The notes below the pieces were generated by a model. That model had not been told where the DNA came from and did no database searches. It saw only the letters and a list, made by a program, of their open reading frames with translations. The translations under genes and the position numbers were made by a program. Below are positions 36,150 through 48,362 of a stretch of 64,000 nucleotides of DNA, piece after piece (positions within the stretch are counted from its first letter, which is position 1; each line of letters begins with the position of its first letter). Source of the DNA: Akebia trifoliata (Eukaryota; Streptophyta; Magnoliopsida; Ranunculales; Lardizabalaceae); assembly GCA_017979445.1 (NCBI GenBank), contig CM030718.1:22191021-22255020 (forward strand), written 5' to 3'.

Positions 36150-39111
36150 CTAATCCTGGTACACAGGATTACTCAAGAATGAATCTTTTTCTGATGAATG
36201 AGGGAGAGTTTGAAATGGCTTCAGCCTTTGTCCATTGACTTGGAAAGTATTTCCATTGGCTGGGTTGAGTACCTCGATGTTTCCATGAGGGTGAATATTG
36301 TGGATCAAAAATGGTCCAGTCCAACGGGACTTTAACTTTCCTGGAAATAAATGAAGGCGAGAGTTATAAAGGAGCACTCTCTGCCCTACGTGGAAAGATT
36401 TTCTCTGAATGTGCCTATCATGCCAGATTTTCGTTCGATCTTTGTAAAGTTTTGCGCTATCGTAAGCATCATTCCTTAATTCTTCCAACTCAGTGAGTTG
36501 GAGTTTTCTAAGCTCGCCGGCCTTCGCTAGATCAAAATTTAAATGTTTGATCGCTCAATAAGCTCGATGCTTAAGTTCGACTGGAAAATGACAGGCTCTA
36601 CCAAAGATTAATCGATAAGGGGACATTCCTATTGGAGTTTTGAACGCTGTTCTGTAGGCCCACAAGGTATCAGATAATCGTAAGGACCAATCTTTACGAG
36701 TCGGATTGACGATTTTTTCAAGAATGGTTTTGATCTCACGATTAGAAATTTCGACCTGCCCACTGGTTTGTGGGTGATACAGAGTAGCTACCATATGAGT
36801 GATTGAATATTTGCGCATCAAACTTTCAAAAACTCGATTACAGAAATGTTTCCCTCCATCACTAATGATAGCACGAGGGGTACCGAATTGAGCAAACACA
36901 GTATTTTTGAGAAATTGAACAACAACCTTATGATCATTCGTTCGACAAACTATGGCTTCAACCCATTTCGACACATAGTCGACTGCGACTAAAATGTATT
37001 GGAATCCATGTGAAATGGGGCCATGAAGTCAATACCCCAAACATCGAAGATTTCGATGATCAAAATTGGTTGTTGGGGCATCTCATTTCTTCGACTGATT
37101 TTTCCTAGACGTTGACATCTATCACAAGATTTAGTAAAGAGATGAGCGTCACGAAAGATTATGGGCCAATAAAAACCACACTGTAAGATTTTAGCTGCTG
37201 TTTTCTTTCCTCCAAAATGCCCACCACAAGCGTGATTGTGGCAGAACTCGAGAATACCACTTTGTTCTCTCTCATCAATACACCGACGAATTATCTGGTC
37301 TGGGCAGTATTTAAATAAATACGAATTATCCCAGAAGAACCATTTGGCTTGGGCGAGGAAGCGCAGGTGATTTTGTTTACTCCAAGAGGTTGGAGTTTGA
37401 CCTGTCACCAGGTAGTTGACAATGTCAGCGTACCAAGGTGTGTCAGAATTAGAAACTGCCATGATTTGCTCGTCAGGAAAAATTTTGGAAATTGGGAGAG
37501 AGTCAGAAAGAGTTTTAACTACTAGCCTAAATAGGTGGTCTGCAACCACATTCTCGCATCCCTTTTTGTCTCGAATTTCGAGATCAAACTCTTGAAGAAG
37601 AAGGATCCATCGTATCAACCTCGCCTTCGCATCCTTCTTGGCAAGAAGGTATTTCAGTGCTGCGTGATCAGTGAAAATGACTACTTTGGACCCGATAAGG
37701 TAGGAACGGAATTTATCTAAGGCAAAAACTACTGCTAGTAGTTCCTTCTCAGTGGTGGAATAATTGAGCTGGGCATCATTAAGCGTTTTGCTGGCATACT
37801 GGATGACATGGGGGAGTTTTTCAACTCGTTGCCCCAATACAGCACCTATAGCGTAATCGGATGCATCACACATCACCTCAAATGGGAGATCCCAATTGGG
37901 TGGTTGGATAATAGGTGCTGAGGTCAACTCAGTTTTCAGTTTCTCAAAAGCGGATAAACAAGTGGTAGAAAACTCGAAAGAAATGTCTTTGGCTAACAAA
38001 TCACACAGGGGTTTTGAAATTTTTTCGAAGTCTTTGATAAACCTTCTGTAAAACCCTGCATGCCCTAGGAACGAACGAACTTCTTTCACAGTTCTAGGTG
38101 GAGGCAAGTTTGCTATAAGATCGACCTTGGCTTTATCTACCTCAATTCCTTTGTGGGAAATAATATGCCCTAGAACTATCCCAGAGGTAACCATGAAGTG
38201 ACACTTCTCCCAATTTAGCACGAGGTGCTTCTCTCGACATCTTTTCAAAACTAACTTCAAATGATCCAAACAGTCATCAAAACTCGACGCAAATACAGAA
38301 AAATCATCCATGAAGACTTCAAGAAAGTCTTCGACCATATCAGAAAATATACTCAACATGCACCTTGAAAGGTGGCATGAGCATTACATAGCCCAAAGGG
38401 CATACGTCGATAGGCGAAGGTCCCAAATGGACAGGTAAACGTTGTCTTTTCTTGGTCTTCTGGGGCTATTGGGATTTGGTTGTATCCCGAATATCCATCA
38501 AGAAAATAATAATAGGCATGACCGGCTAAACGTTCAAGCATCTGATCGATGAATGGAAGAGGGAAGTGATCCTTACGTGTCATCGTATTCAGTTTTCGGT
38601 AGTCTATACAAACTCGCTATCCGGTTTGGACTCGAGTAGGTATGAGTTCATTATCCTGATTTGTCACAACTGTGACACCCGACTTTTTAGGGACAACCTG
38701 AACTGGACTAACCCATTTACTATCCGAGATGGGGTATATAATACCCGCATCTAAAAGTTTGATGACTTATTTTCGGACGACCTCTTGTAACACTGGATTG
38801 AGTCGCCTCTGTGGTTCTCTCGATGGTTTGAAATTTTCCTCAAGATGAATTTGATGCATGACCACAGAAGGACTGATGCCCTTGATATCAGCTATGGTCC
38901 ACCCAATAACTTCTCGATTTTCGTGCAAAACGTCAAGTAACCGATTTTCTTGTGATTTTTCTAAAGTAGGGGAGATAATGACAGGGAAGGTTTCAGCATT
39001 ACCCAAAAATGCGTATTTCAGCGTATCAGGCAATTGCTTTAACTCAAGCTTTGGAATTTCTTCCACTATTGGGGATGACGAGAGAGAGGACAGACTCTGA
39101 ATTTTTGACTG
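36150..39111 (-). pseudogene. Athila pol: RT, RNase H and integrase (broken)
   Basis: RT begins near 39066. The catalytic block is FMDDFSVF (about 38300), the YMDD-box equivalent, after a [12 protein letters not shown] segment. RNase H shows the catalytic Asp in FEVMCDASD (about 37860) and [14 protein letters not shown] and [11 protein letters not shown]. Integrase has an HHCC-type zinc site (H-x3-H then SCDRCQRL, about 37240-37110) and core residues in [15 protein letters not shown] and the NREIKTILE helix. A chromatin-proximal C-terminus ends near 36150. Lesions: stop TAA 38767-38769, stop TAG 38617-38619, a frame change near 38355, one near 36980 and stop TGA 36555-36557. Not translatable as one protein. 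Confidence 0.9.
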
Positions 39112-41623
39112 TCAATCCATCATAGGGACGGATTCAAGAAGAGAGTTCACCTCCTTGATGGATTTCTCAGTATCGAACTCAAGGCCGAATTGGCCAAAAT
39201 ACTCTTCAAACGGATCCTTGTTCTCCGCTTCCTCAAAAGTGCTACTGACTAGGGTGTCGATCATGTTGACTTTTTCCAAATCATCCATGTCAGTAGATTG
39301 AAACTTATTTTGGAAGACATTCATTTTGACCTTCATGTCCCCAAATGATAGGGTCATGATACCATTGCGACACTTGATGACTGCATCGGAAGTGGCTAAG
39401 AAAGGTCTTCCTAAGATGACTGGAACATGATAATTTGGGTTAATGACAGGTTTAGTGTCAAGCACTACGAAGTCGGCAGGAAAGTAGAAATCCTTTACTT
39501 TAATGATCACATCCTCCACTATTCCCTTGGGAATCTTCACCGATCTATCTGCTAGACTTAGAGTGATATCCGTAGGTTTAAGTTCACCTAAACCTAATTG
39601 CTGGTAGACTGAGAAAGAAAGAAGATTCACGCTAGCCCCAAGATCTAATAGACATTTCTCAATCATCGTATCTCCGATGTGCACAGAAATTGTAGGACAG
39701 CCTGGGTCCTTGAATTTAGGAACAATTGTCTGCTGAATCAGACAGGAAGACTGGGCTGTCATCATAGCCTCTCTTGGCACAGGAGTTTTTCGCTTCACTG
39801 TGGTAAGATCCTTGAGAAATTTGGCATACGAGAGAATTTGACGAATTTCGTCAAGGAAGGGAATATTTATTTGAACATTCTTGAACACTTCTAAGATTCC
39901 TTCCAATTGTTTTTCCTTTTTGTTGTCTAGAAGTCTATGAGGGAATGGAGTTTTGGGAATGATCACTCGACTTTCGAGAGGAGGAGGTGTTTCCTTAGAC
40001 TGGTCTTCTTTTTCTGTGGAAGGTGCACTAGAGGTTGTTTCTTTGGATAGAATCTCCTCAGGCATTTCAACTTTATTGTCCACCAACTTGCCAGATCGTA
40101 AGGTGTGGACAGCTTGGACAGAATTAGAGGGACCTGCCTGACTATTGATTTCATACTGTCCTCTTGGAACAGTTCCTGCTGGATTAGGCACAGTTTGACT
40201 GGAAAACTGGCCTTTGTTTTTCTCTCCTATGGATGAAGCTAACTGACCCATCTGAACCTCTAAATTTTTAATTGCTTGTGCAGTGACTTGGTTGGTCTGA
40301 GACTGGCTCTGGGTAGTTTGGATTTGTTGATGTATGAGTTGCTGTTGTTGCTTTAATATCTCAGCCATCATTGATTCTAATGCTGAGTTTGGTTGAGCAA
40401 CCGGAGGAGAGTAATTGGTCATAGGGTCGACAACGATCGCCCGTTGATCAGAATTTTGAGGTGAAGAATAGGATTGTTGCGGAACCAAAGATAGGTTTGT
40501 ACTAGCATGAGTTTGACGATTGAAATTTTTCTGAAATCCTGGAGGACCTCCTGATTGGATAGGTTCACTTTGTCGATATGAAAAATTGGGGTGAAACCTA
40601 TTATCGGGATGGTACGTCTGACTATAGGAGTTAGGAGTGGGTTTCCTATATGTACTATAATTTCCAACAGCATTGGCTTGCTCTGACTGCGAGGGAGTCA
40701 AGGTGGGACAATTCTCCGTAGAATGATTAAAATTCTCACACAGCTGACATGATGAAAATGTCTCTATGACGACTTGTAGAATTGGAGTGGCTTCTTGAAA
40801 GTTGGTTTTGACACTGAAAGCGTCGAACTTTTTGTTGAGACTTTGTAAGCTACTCACAAGGCTATTCATGACATTCTTGAGTTCAGGATCAGACTTAACC
40901 TCATACATGCCCGGCTTCTTGACTCCTAAATCTCCTCTATCAAAATTTCCTATGTTTGTGCTCCAATTTCGAGCATTCTCAGCCAATTCGACTAAGAATT
41001 CATAAGCTTGATTAGGAGTTTGATTCATGAATTTATCATGATGCATAGACTCGAGAAGAATACGCTGGCTGTTGGGAGATCTTGATAAAAGAAATTAACT
41101 AATTGGGCTTTGTCTATCCCATGATGTGGACACTTGACAAGAAGGTCATTGAACCTTTCCCAAGTTTGGAAGAATTCTTCATCCGGTCTTCCCTTGAAGT
41201 TCCGAATGGCATTTTTGAATTGTTCCGTCTTCGCCATAGGGAAGAATTTGGCCATGATTTTCTCGACAACTCATCCCATGTAGTGATAGAGTTGGAGGAC
41301 AATGAATTTAACCAAGCCGCAGCATGGTCTTCGAGGGAAAGAGGGAATAAATTAAGCTTGACATTCTCATCGTCGAGGTGACCATTTTTGAATGTTTGGC
41401 ATAAGGTCAAGAATTTATTGAGGTGATTGTACGGTTGTTCGTTTTCGAAACCGTGGAATTTGGGCAGCATATTGATGGTAGCTGCCCGAATTTCAAATTG
41501 TGCCACGTTAGCGGCAGGTAAAATTATACATGATGGAGGGTTGGCAGTAATAGGTGCGAACAACTCATTGAGCGTTCGTTGATCCTCATGGATGTGATGA
41601 GGTGGAAGTGGATGTGGATCCAT
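39112..41623 (-). pseudogene. Athila gag-protease (broken)
   Basis: Gag starts at 41623 (MDPHPLPPHHIHEDQ). The frame shifts near 41255 and again near 41050, then stays open to the stop at 39112-39114. The capsid part has AAAWLNSLSSNSITTWDEL and FYQDLP. A CCHC zinc knuckle reads CQLCENFNHSTENC (about 40745-40705). A Gln-rich coiled segment lies at about 40370-40270. The retropepsin-like active site is LLDLGASVNLLS (about 39640), in which DLGAS replaces the usual D-T/S-G, as in other Athila elements; ILGRPFLATS follows. The TGA at 39112 separates it from pol, where related elements read through in frame. Confidence 0.88.
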
Positions 41624-43068
41624 TTCTGGGACTGGTGGAGTGAGAACCGTGTTGCTTTCTCGTCTAACCTTAGGTAGTGGGTGAGACCTTGTGATCTCTG
41701 GATAAAAAATAATTGGATTTTTCTACGATCTCCTACCTAACATACACTACCAAATTGCACACAATAGGAGGGAGAAATTCACACGTGAGAACTGGGTGCC
41801 TATTACTAGACAGCTCCTAACTGGTTCAAAGGATTAATCAAAGCCTCCAACCCAAATCTCTGAAATCGGAACAGCCAGTTTAATCTCCAGAGGAGAGGTG
41901 GCGCACAATGCTGAGCAAGGGTACTCTTAGATCACCTCTCGTCTTGAATAGACGTAGTCTATCCCCTGAATTCACGTAGAACTACAGGGCAAGATTGCGC
42001 TTAGGCACTGTTCATGATCAAGAAGTGCAATTGGTGCAACTTTTGATTAGCTTTGCTTAATGAGCTCGATGGAACCTAGAGTCCAGTCTAATCAAATTTT
42101 AATTAATTAATTTGCTGTGAATTTGATTTTCCTAGAAGGGCAAGATATCGGTAATGAACTCCGATTCTTATCTTATGGTGCCATCCTCGTAAGGGTGCCC
42201 TTATTACTATGTGCAATCCAATGTGTACAGATTAGTCACTCAAAAGCAATACAGAAACTCACTAGCGAGTGATGCGTGAGTGTTTCGAAATTTACCTCCC
42301 GTTCTAGACGGGGGATGATCGAGTTGAGTCGACTCGGGCCACCAACACCAAATTTGGTGTACGAACCCGAGGGGCTGAGATAGTTTCGTCCCACTATCGT
42401 CCGTCCCTAATTCTATTACAATCCGAGCCCTCTCGGATGAAATTAAAAATTAATACAAGTTCAAGTTCTTAATACAAGTTGTTTTCTAAAAAAAAAAAAA
42501 ATGCAGAGAAATTTGAGGTTGCTGATCTTCTTAGTGAGGAAATCAATTCAGTGGATAAAAATTCCACGTATCGCCTTTTTCACCAATTTTCGTTGACTTC
42601 CGTTGAGTCCACCTAAAAATAACAAATTTATTCAAAACAGAAGAAAAATTGAAAAAAAATTCATTACAATCCTCAGGATATCAGAAACCATTTCCAATTT
42701 GAAAAATCGATTTTCATCAAAATTTTACCGCGCCGCTCCTCCACCTGAAAATAACAAATTTATTCAAATCAGAATACTAAGGAAAAAAATCAATATAACC
42801 ATTACAATGTCCATGATACCAGAAGCTTTTTCAACAAAAATCAACAAAAATATTGCCACGTCACCGCGGAGCACCTAGGGACAACCGCGGCACGGTAAAA
42901 TTTTGATGAAAATCGATTTTACAAATTGGAAATGGTTTCTGATATCCTGAGGATTGTAATGAAATTTTTTTCAATTTTTTTTTCTGTTCGTTTGGCTTCT
43001 GTTTCAAGCAAAACACGTTCGGTTCTGTTTCGGATACTTTCCGAATTGAAAAATGAATCAACTCGCTG
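41624..43068 (-). other. Athila leader with a 93-bp inverted repeat
   Basis: Untranslated region between PBS and gag. Contains an inverted repeat, arms 42638-42730 and 42893-42986, nearly perfect around a 162-base loop. A direct repeat of 'aataacaaatttattcaaa' occurs at about 42618 and about 42747. No gene. Confidence 0.6.
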
Positions 43069-43086
43069 TCCCCGGTAGCGGCGCCA
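43069..43086 (-). other. Primer-binding site complementary to tRNA-Asp
   Basis: Plus-strand TCCCCGGTAGCGGCGCCA matches the 3' end of plant tRNA-Asp (TCCCCGGCAACGGCGCCA) with two differences, adjacent to the 5' LTR. A tRNA-Asp PBS is the usual one in Athila elements. Confidence 0.85.
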
Positions 43087-43089
43087 TTT

Positions 43090-44396
43090 TGATCGTTTGT
43101 AAAGCTTGCTAAATAGATGCAGAGATAGAGATGTGAATTAAGACTTTGGGCAAGTCGAATTCGTTCCACAGGGACAGTTTGGATTCAAAAACTCATTCGG
43201 ATAAACAGACCAAAACAGAATTGGAAAACAAATTTTTCTTAAAAACAAAATTGATTTGTTTAAAAATAGAGAAGAAATTAACAACTAATTTGTAAATGAA
43301 ATTGAAACTACAAATAGAGATTGAGGATATAAGAAAGAGGGCTTGGAGAGGTCAATTCAACCTTTGCAATTCATCCAAAATGATGATTTGTTCTAATTAT
43401 AACTCGATCCACGTAGCAAGTCATTGCTCATGGATCGGAAGATAAATCGAGTTAAACATTGATGGTAACCAAAGAGTATTCATGAGAATTCCAACTTCAA
43501 ACAAGTATAGCTGACTTATACTTCAATTCTTCACATAACATGATTGTTCTTGAGCTTATCTAAGTAACAATCATCTAAGCTTGAGTTGAAATGTATAAGT
43601 TTGCTAATCTTATCCTAAGAGGATTCTCAGATTTAACATGTAAAGTAGAAATAAAGAATCAAAACAACATTGGTAGGATGAAATTGCTCTGGCATTCTTG
43701 ACCTCTCTAAGGAAAGTCTAGCCGATCATCGCAAGAATCGTAATTGCAGAAAATAACAATAAAATGAAGAACATGGGTGAAGAAGATGATGATCGATCTA
43801 TAATCCTTATTTATAGCTCTCCAACAAATTACAAAGATAAAGAATTAAGCACTCTTGATGTTCTCACTACACTCAAGAGCTCTCTCAATAGAAAATTACA
43901 GAGAATTAAAGAGAGGAAAAATAAAAAATTAGATAAGAAGAGAGCAAAGAGAAGACTCATTCTCTAAAATCAACCCTCTAATTTATAATATTCGTATTCG
44001 GGTAATCGGGTCAACTTTTCGGATGGTTCGCTTCGAACGACCCATTCAGTTACAACCACCGAAGTAATTGGAAGCTTCTGTGAAAATCTCGAGGACAAAT
44101 TCCTCGAAATCACCCTAGAGCACCAAAGCCTAACCGCGGCGCGGTGACGTGGCTCCCAAATCGATCAAGATTTTTCTGAAAACTTCTTTGCGGCTCGCGT
44201 ATTGTAACCGTAGTTGTTACACCGTTTGTTGGTTTCCGAATGTGCCATTTTTACCTGAAATTAGTAACAAACTATTGTTCGCCATATTAATTTGGGATTT
44301 AATAAAATTTATTATTATTTTAAGGGAACTAGTATTTATAAGATGGTAATCTCGATGAAATTATGGTCCCAAAGTGAGATTATTGGGACCTTATCA
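43090..44396 (-). repeat. Athila 5' LTR
   Basis: 1307 bp, TGATCG...TTATCA on the plus strand. Matches 31811-33108 except for the strongly divergent final 270 bases. Confidence 0.88.
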
Positions 44397-46015
44397 CTTT
44401 TAACCCTTGAGGTTTGGGAGTCGCCACCTAGTTATTACGGTCTAGGAATCGAATATTAACTCTAAACGGATAAAGAAACTAATCTACTAAAGAAAAACTG
44501 AATCTGGGGATCACATTACGGGGTTGGAAGGTGTTAGGCACCAACCCCACCCGGCCAATGCTAGTCTCTACTTATCCCAAATAAGACTACATTGCTAACA
44601 AAAACCTAGATAAAAAAAATAAAAGAGATTTTACCTTCGAAAGTAACGGTTCTATTCCCTCGGATTTTATAAAACTGCTCCTTGTACCGTATTTCTTACT
44701 TCGTTCTGTCTCCGGATCTGATTTCGGATCTCCGAGGCAAGGTATTTCTTCCTTAGATCTGGATTCTTTGAATTTTGTTATCGATTTTGAGATATTTTTG
44801 AAGGGCTTCTAAGTATTTTTCAAGCTAAAATTGAAGTATGGGTGTTAGGTAAGGAGTTGGGACTTCAAAATTAAGGTTTGTGGGAGGGTAGGGAAGCTTT
44901 TTAACCTACTTTTTTTAGGATTTATGATTTGATACGAAAATAGGGTGTGGAGGCTCCTATTTATAAAGTTTTTTAGAAGAATTAGGGTTTGATTAGAGTT
45001 TCTTTTAAGGTTTTAATTAGGATTTTGACTTTAGTCTTATGAGATTGACTTAGTCTTTAGGGTTTTAATTTAGGATTTTGACTTTAGTCTTATGAGATTG
45101 ACTTGATTAGTTTAGATTAGGGTTTTGACTTTAGTCTTATGAGATTGACTTTAATACTTTGACTTTAATTTTTCTTGGTTGACCTTTAATATCTTGACTT
45201 TAGTCTTACTTGATTGACTTTAAGATTGACTTTAATTTTTGGAGAACCCCTTTTTATCATATCTTTAATTCTTTGGACCCCCAGATGGAGGGGTCCTTGA
45301 ATAAATATCTTGGCAACCATCAACAATTTTGCCCGAAAGCCTGATTGATTGATTTTTTGATTCAAAATTTTAAATTAATTTTATTAATGTTTCACTTTAC
45401 ATTATTTAATGATTTATTTATTAATTTTAAAAATTTTAATTATTAAAATTATAAAATCACCGTTTTGCCATCGGAGAGGATTTTTTGCGTTTTAAGTTAT
45501 TTTTCAATGTTTCAAGATGTTTTGGAATCAGTTTTTCATAAGAAATTCAATGGGAATGTTGGTTTTTGTCATTTATGAAATTTTTTGTATGAAATGATTG
45601 TAAACTTTATGAGGGGCATTTTCGTAATTTTATCAAATTCTGTGAAAATTGGCGAAATTATTTATTTGATTTCAATTTGTTATTTTATGTGTTTGAATGA
45701 GTTTTCCTAAGCGTAACGTAGGCTCTAGGGTTATTTTGATGTTAGGGATATTTTGGTAATTTGGTCATTTTTAGTAATTTTTATTGTGAAGTTTCTTTTT
45801 AATCTACAAGATGATGATTTCTATGTTTATAGAGTCGTATTTTCCTAGCATAGAGTGGTTTCTAAGGTTTTGTCAGTTCGAGATACCTCATCCGTATTTC
45901 TGAAACATATCTGGTAACAAAATAAAACATTGGAATAAACATCCATCATTGGGAACCGTTGCAATCGGGTTGACGAGTTGATTAATCAGGCGAGTGCAAA
46001 AATGGGGTGTCTATA

Positions 46016-47500
46016 GACTCATATAGTCACATTTTTTTACTTGAAATATTGGTTTAAAATTTTCTATAAAGACTCCATGAGGGAGTTTCCTTAATGCCAC
46101 AACCTTAATATATGTTTGCAAGACTAGAAACGTAATGTTTTATCACAACAAGAGGGTGATATATGTCTTCCTCATTCCCAAACATAGGTGAGTAAGTGCA
46201 TTGTGTATAATATAATGCATGGGATATGTGATAGGAAAAAAAAGGCTTCAGCCCCCATCCTTTTGGTCAAACCTAAGTTCAACCTATCGAAGGTGGGAGA
46301 GGGTGTGCATTATATCTTAACGGATTTCTAAAGTATAAAATAAATGGAGGGCTAGAAATAGAAAATGCAAACTTAGAAATAAATATAATTTACACCCACA
46401 TTGTCCCTTGAGGTTTTTGAATAAGTTCAAGTCTTGAGATGACCTTAAGAGTTGAGTACTCTGGTTGAAGGTAGATGGTTAGAGATGGTGAGATTCTTGG
46501 TTGAAGGTTGATAGATGGATGAGAGTTCTTGAGTTGAAAGTTGGCTTGAGAGAAAGTTAGAGGTGAGTAAAGATTTTAATAGAGTTTGAGGTTGAAAGAT
46601 GTGGGCTTCATAACATAAATTGCTCATAGGAAATGGGAGTAAATGTGGAATTTGTGAAGAAACACTAAAAATATTTTTTTGATCTTTGATTTTTTAGTAA
46701 ATAAGGGTGAGAGAACAAAAATACTTTTGGGAGGATGAGTAGGAGAGTGACATGTGTAAAGATGAAGTGGTAGGTAAAAAGTAGGCATTGGTTCATTTGT
46801 AAATAACTCATAAAGAAGTAGTTAATGTATATTTTTAAAATGGATTAATGAGAGAGCTTCATGTATGTACTTAAAGATTTTCATTTTCTGAGGATAAGGT
46901 TGGAAGTTTTTCCAACTTTAGAGATTTATACTAAAGACCAAAGTATCTTTTTTATTTAATCACACTTTTTGATAATAGTATTCTTGGATTTTCACAAGGG
47001 GGAGTTGACTTTCTAAATAGATTATAACATTAAGTATTGGAAGTTATAGGAGATCAACATGTGTCATTTTTTGAGAGGAAGTATAGATCATGGACTTATA
47101 ATGGATTTGGTATTGGGTTTAGAATAGATTTGGCTTATGAACTTAGGCTATGGATTTAGGATGGTTTGGTTTGAAAATGGGTTTAGTATGGACTTTGTCT
47201 TAGACTTGGATTATGGACTTATGATATCTTGATTTGATAATGGATTTAATATTAGGATATGGACTTGGGTTGTGAGCTTATGATAGTTTAAGTTTGGGTA
47301 TTTAGATTAGACTTGAGTGTAGATTTGGTATGGAATTAGGATATGGGTAATGAGTTAATTAATGGAGAGTGGATATGAATGCATGAAAATGATGCCAAGT
47401 GGCAATGCGAGTCCATTGGAAGACTTAAGTTCTAAATTGAAATCAACTCGAAAAAGTTTTGAATTTTTCTAATGAGTTCGTGCAAATTGGGGTGTATACA
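46016..47500 (-). repeat. Element C LTR, outer segment (starts TGTATACACCCC at 47500)
   Basis: Continuation of the LTR whose other part is 31440-31769. The interval holds 'ggactta' and 'ggatttggtat'-rich degenerate repeats around 47090-47350. No coding content. Confidence 0.6.
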
Positions 47501-48362
47501 AAGATTGCAAATTATTTTATATTGATTTAATAAAAATGATAGTACAAATTTTAGTGTTTTCCTTTGATTAATAGTCAAGTACAAAAATAGTAGTAACACG
47601 TGTGTAGCTTTCTTCTCTTTGGGCTTTGCATGCTATCGATTGAAAATGTTGTTTTGGCAGTGACTTTGTTTGTTCTTGATCTTTTGTAGAGGTTTTTATA
47701 AATTTTCTTCTCTTCAAACTTTGCGCTTTATCGACTAAGAAGGATTTCTTGACTTTTAAAGAATGATTTTTAAGTTTGATCTTCTGTAGAGATTTATACA
47801 GATTTTCTTCTTTTCGAATTTCACGCTTTATCGATTGAGAATGATTTTTTGACTTCTGAAGAAGGAATTTTGAGTTTGATCTTTTCTTATATCAAAATCT
47901 AAATCTCTCTTGAAAAGTTTTGTTTTGTCTCAAGAAGATGGCTTTAGAGCTTCTTCTTATCTAGAGGAAGGCTTTAAAACTTCTTCTTTTATAGAGGAAA
48001 ATATTCTATCTATTGAAAAAGAATGATCTAGACGCCCCCTAAATGATGGAGGCTTTGGTATTTATTGACTTAAAGTAAATTTAGCTTTCCAATTATGCCA
48101 TGACTTAAAGAGTTTTGATTGATTTATCTAAAATGCTAAATTCGTCTAAATTAATTTTAAGGATTTTATGGACTATTAGTGGGCCAAACTCATTTTTTTG
48201 GGTGTAAAACCCAATATTTAATATAAATTACTTGAATTTATTGGATCATGAGTTTATCTACGAAAACCCAAAACCTAATATTTAGAAAGCTTGTCCCAAT
48301 CGAAGGGTTTTATTTTGATTTATAAAATTTATAAGGGCCTTCTTAAAATTTCGATGTCCACA
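47501..48362 (-). repeat. Possible fourth LTR fragment (starts TGTGGACATCGAAA at 48362)
   Basis: On the minus strand the sequence opens TGTGGACATCGAAATTTTAA, which resembles plant Gypsy LTR starts, and continues to the element C insertion point. Tandem-like 'ctttatcgattgagaatga' units lie around 47740-47880. The partner LTR was not found. Confidence 0.4.

Larger units (their letters stand above)
31806..44401 (-). mobile_element. Athila-type Ty3/Gypsy retrotransposon, near full length, with TSD ctttt
   Basis: The element is 31811-44396, flanked by ctttt (31806-31810 and 44397-44401). LTR termini are TGAT...ATCA. Read on the minus strand the order is 5' LTR, tRNA-Asp PBS, leader, gag, protease, RT, RNase H, integrase, third ORF, UTR, PPT and 3' LTR. 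The Asp PBS and the ORF after integrase are Athila features. It is inactive: gag has two frame changes, pol has stops at 39112-39114, 38767-38769, 38617-38619 and 36555-36557, and frames change near 38355 and 36980. Confidence 0.92.
31770..46015 (-). mobile_element. Family A solo LTR, split by the Athila insertion
   Basis: 31770-31810 and 44402-46015 together form one reverse-oriented copy of the LTR seen at 6400-7982: TGAAAGCGTCCTCGATCC at one end and GGTGTCTATA at the other. The flanks are gactc on both sides (31765-31769 and 46016-46020), a 5-bp TSD. No internal region accompanies it, so it is a solo LTR formed by LTR-LTR recombination. One terminus carries TA instead of CA. Confidence 0.85.
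28150..47500 (-). mobile_element. Element C: old, degenerate Gypsy element (minus strand) hosting the nest
   Basis: Read on the minus strand: an LTR starting TGTATACACCCC at 47500, interrupted at 46020/31765 and ending at 31440; then a PBS-like TGGTGACGACTCC (about 31407-31430); a decayed gag (30900-29300); and a tandem repeat block (28990-28150). No pol and no 3' LTR were found, so the element is truncated. It is the oldest layer, since a family A LTR and then an Athila element sit inside its LTR. Confidence 0.65.

Noticed and set aside
43764..43967. Lys/Arg-rich ORF in the Athila LTR (similar text at 32490-32690)
   Set aside because: It lies inside an LTR on the strand opposite to the element's genes, and the other LTR copy has a stop, so it is not a conserved protein.
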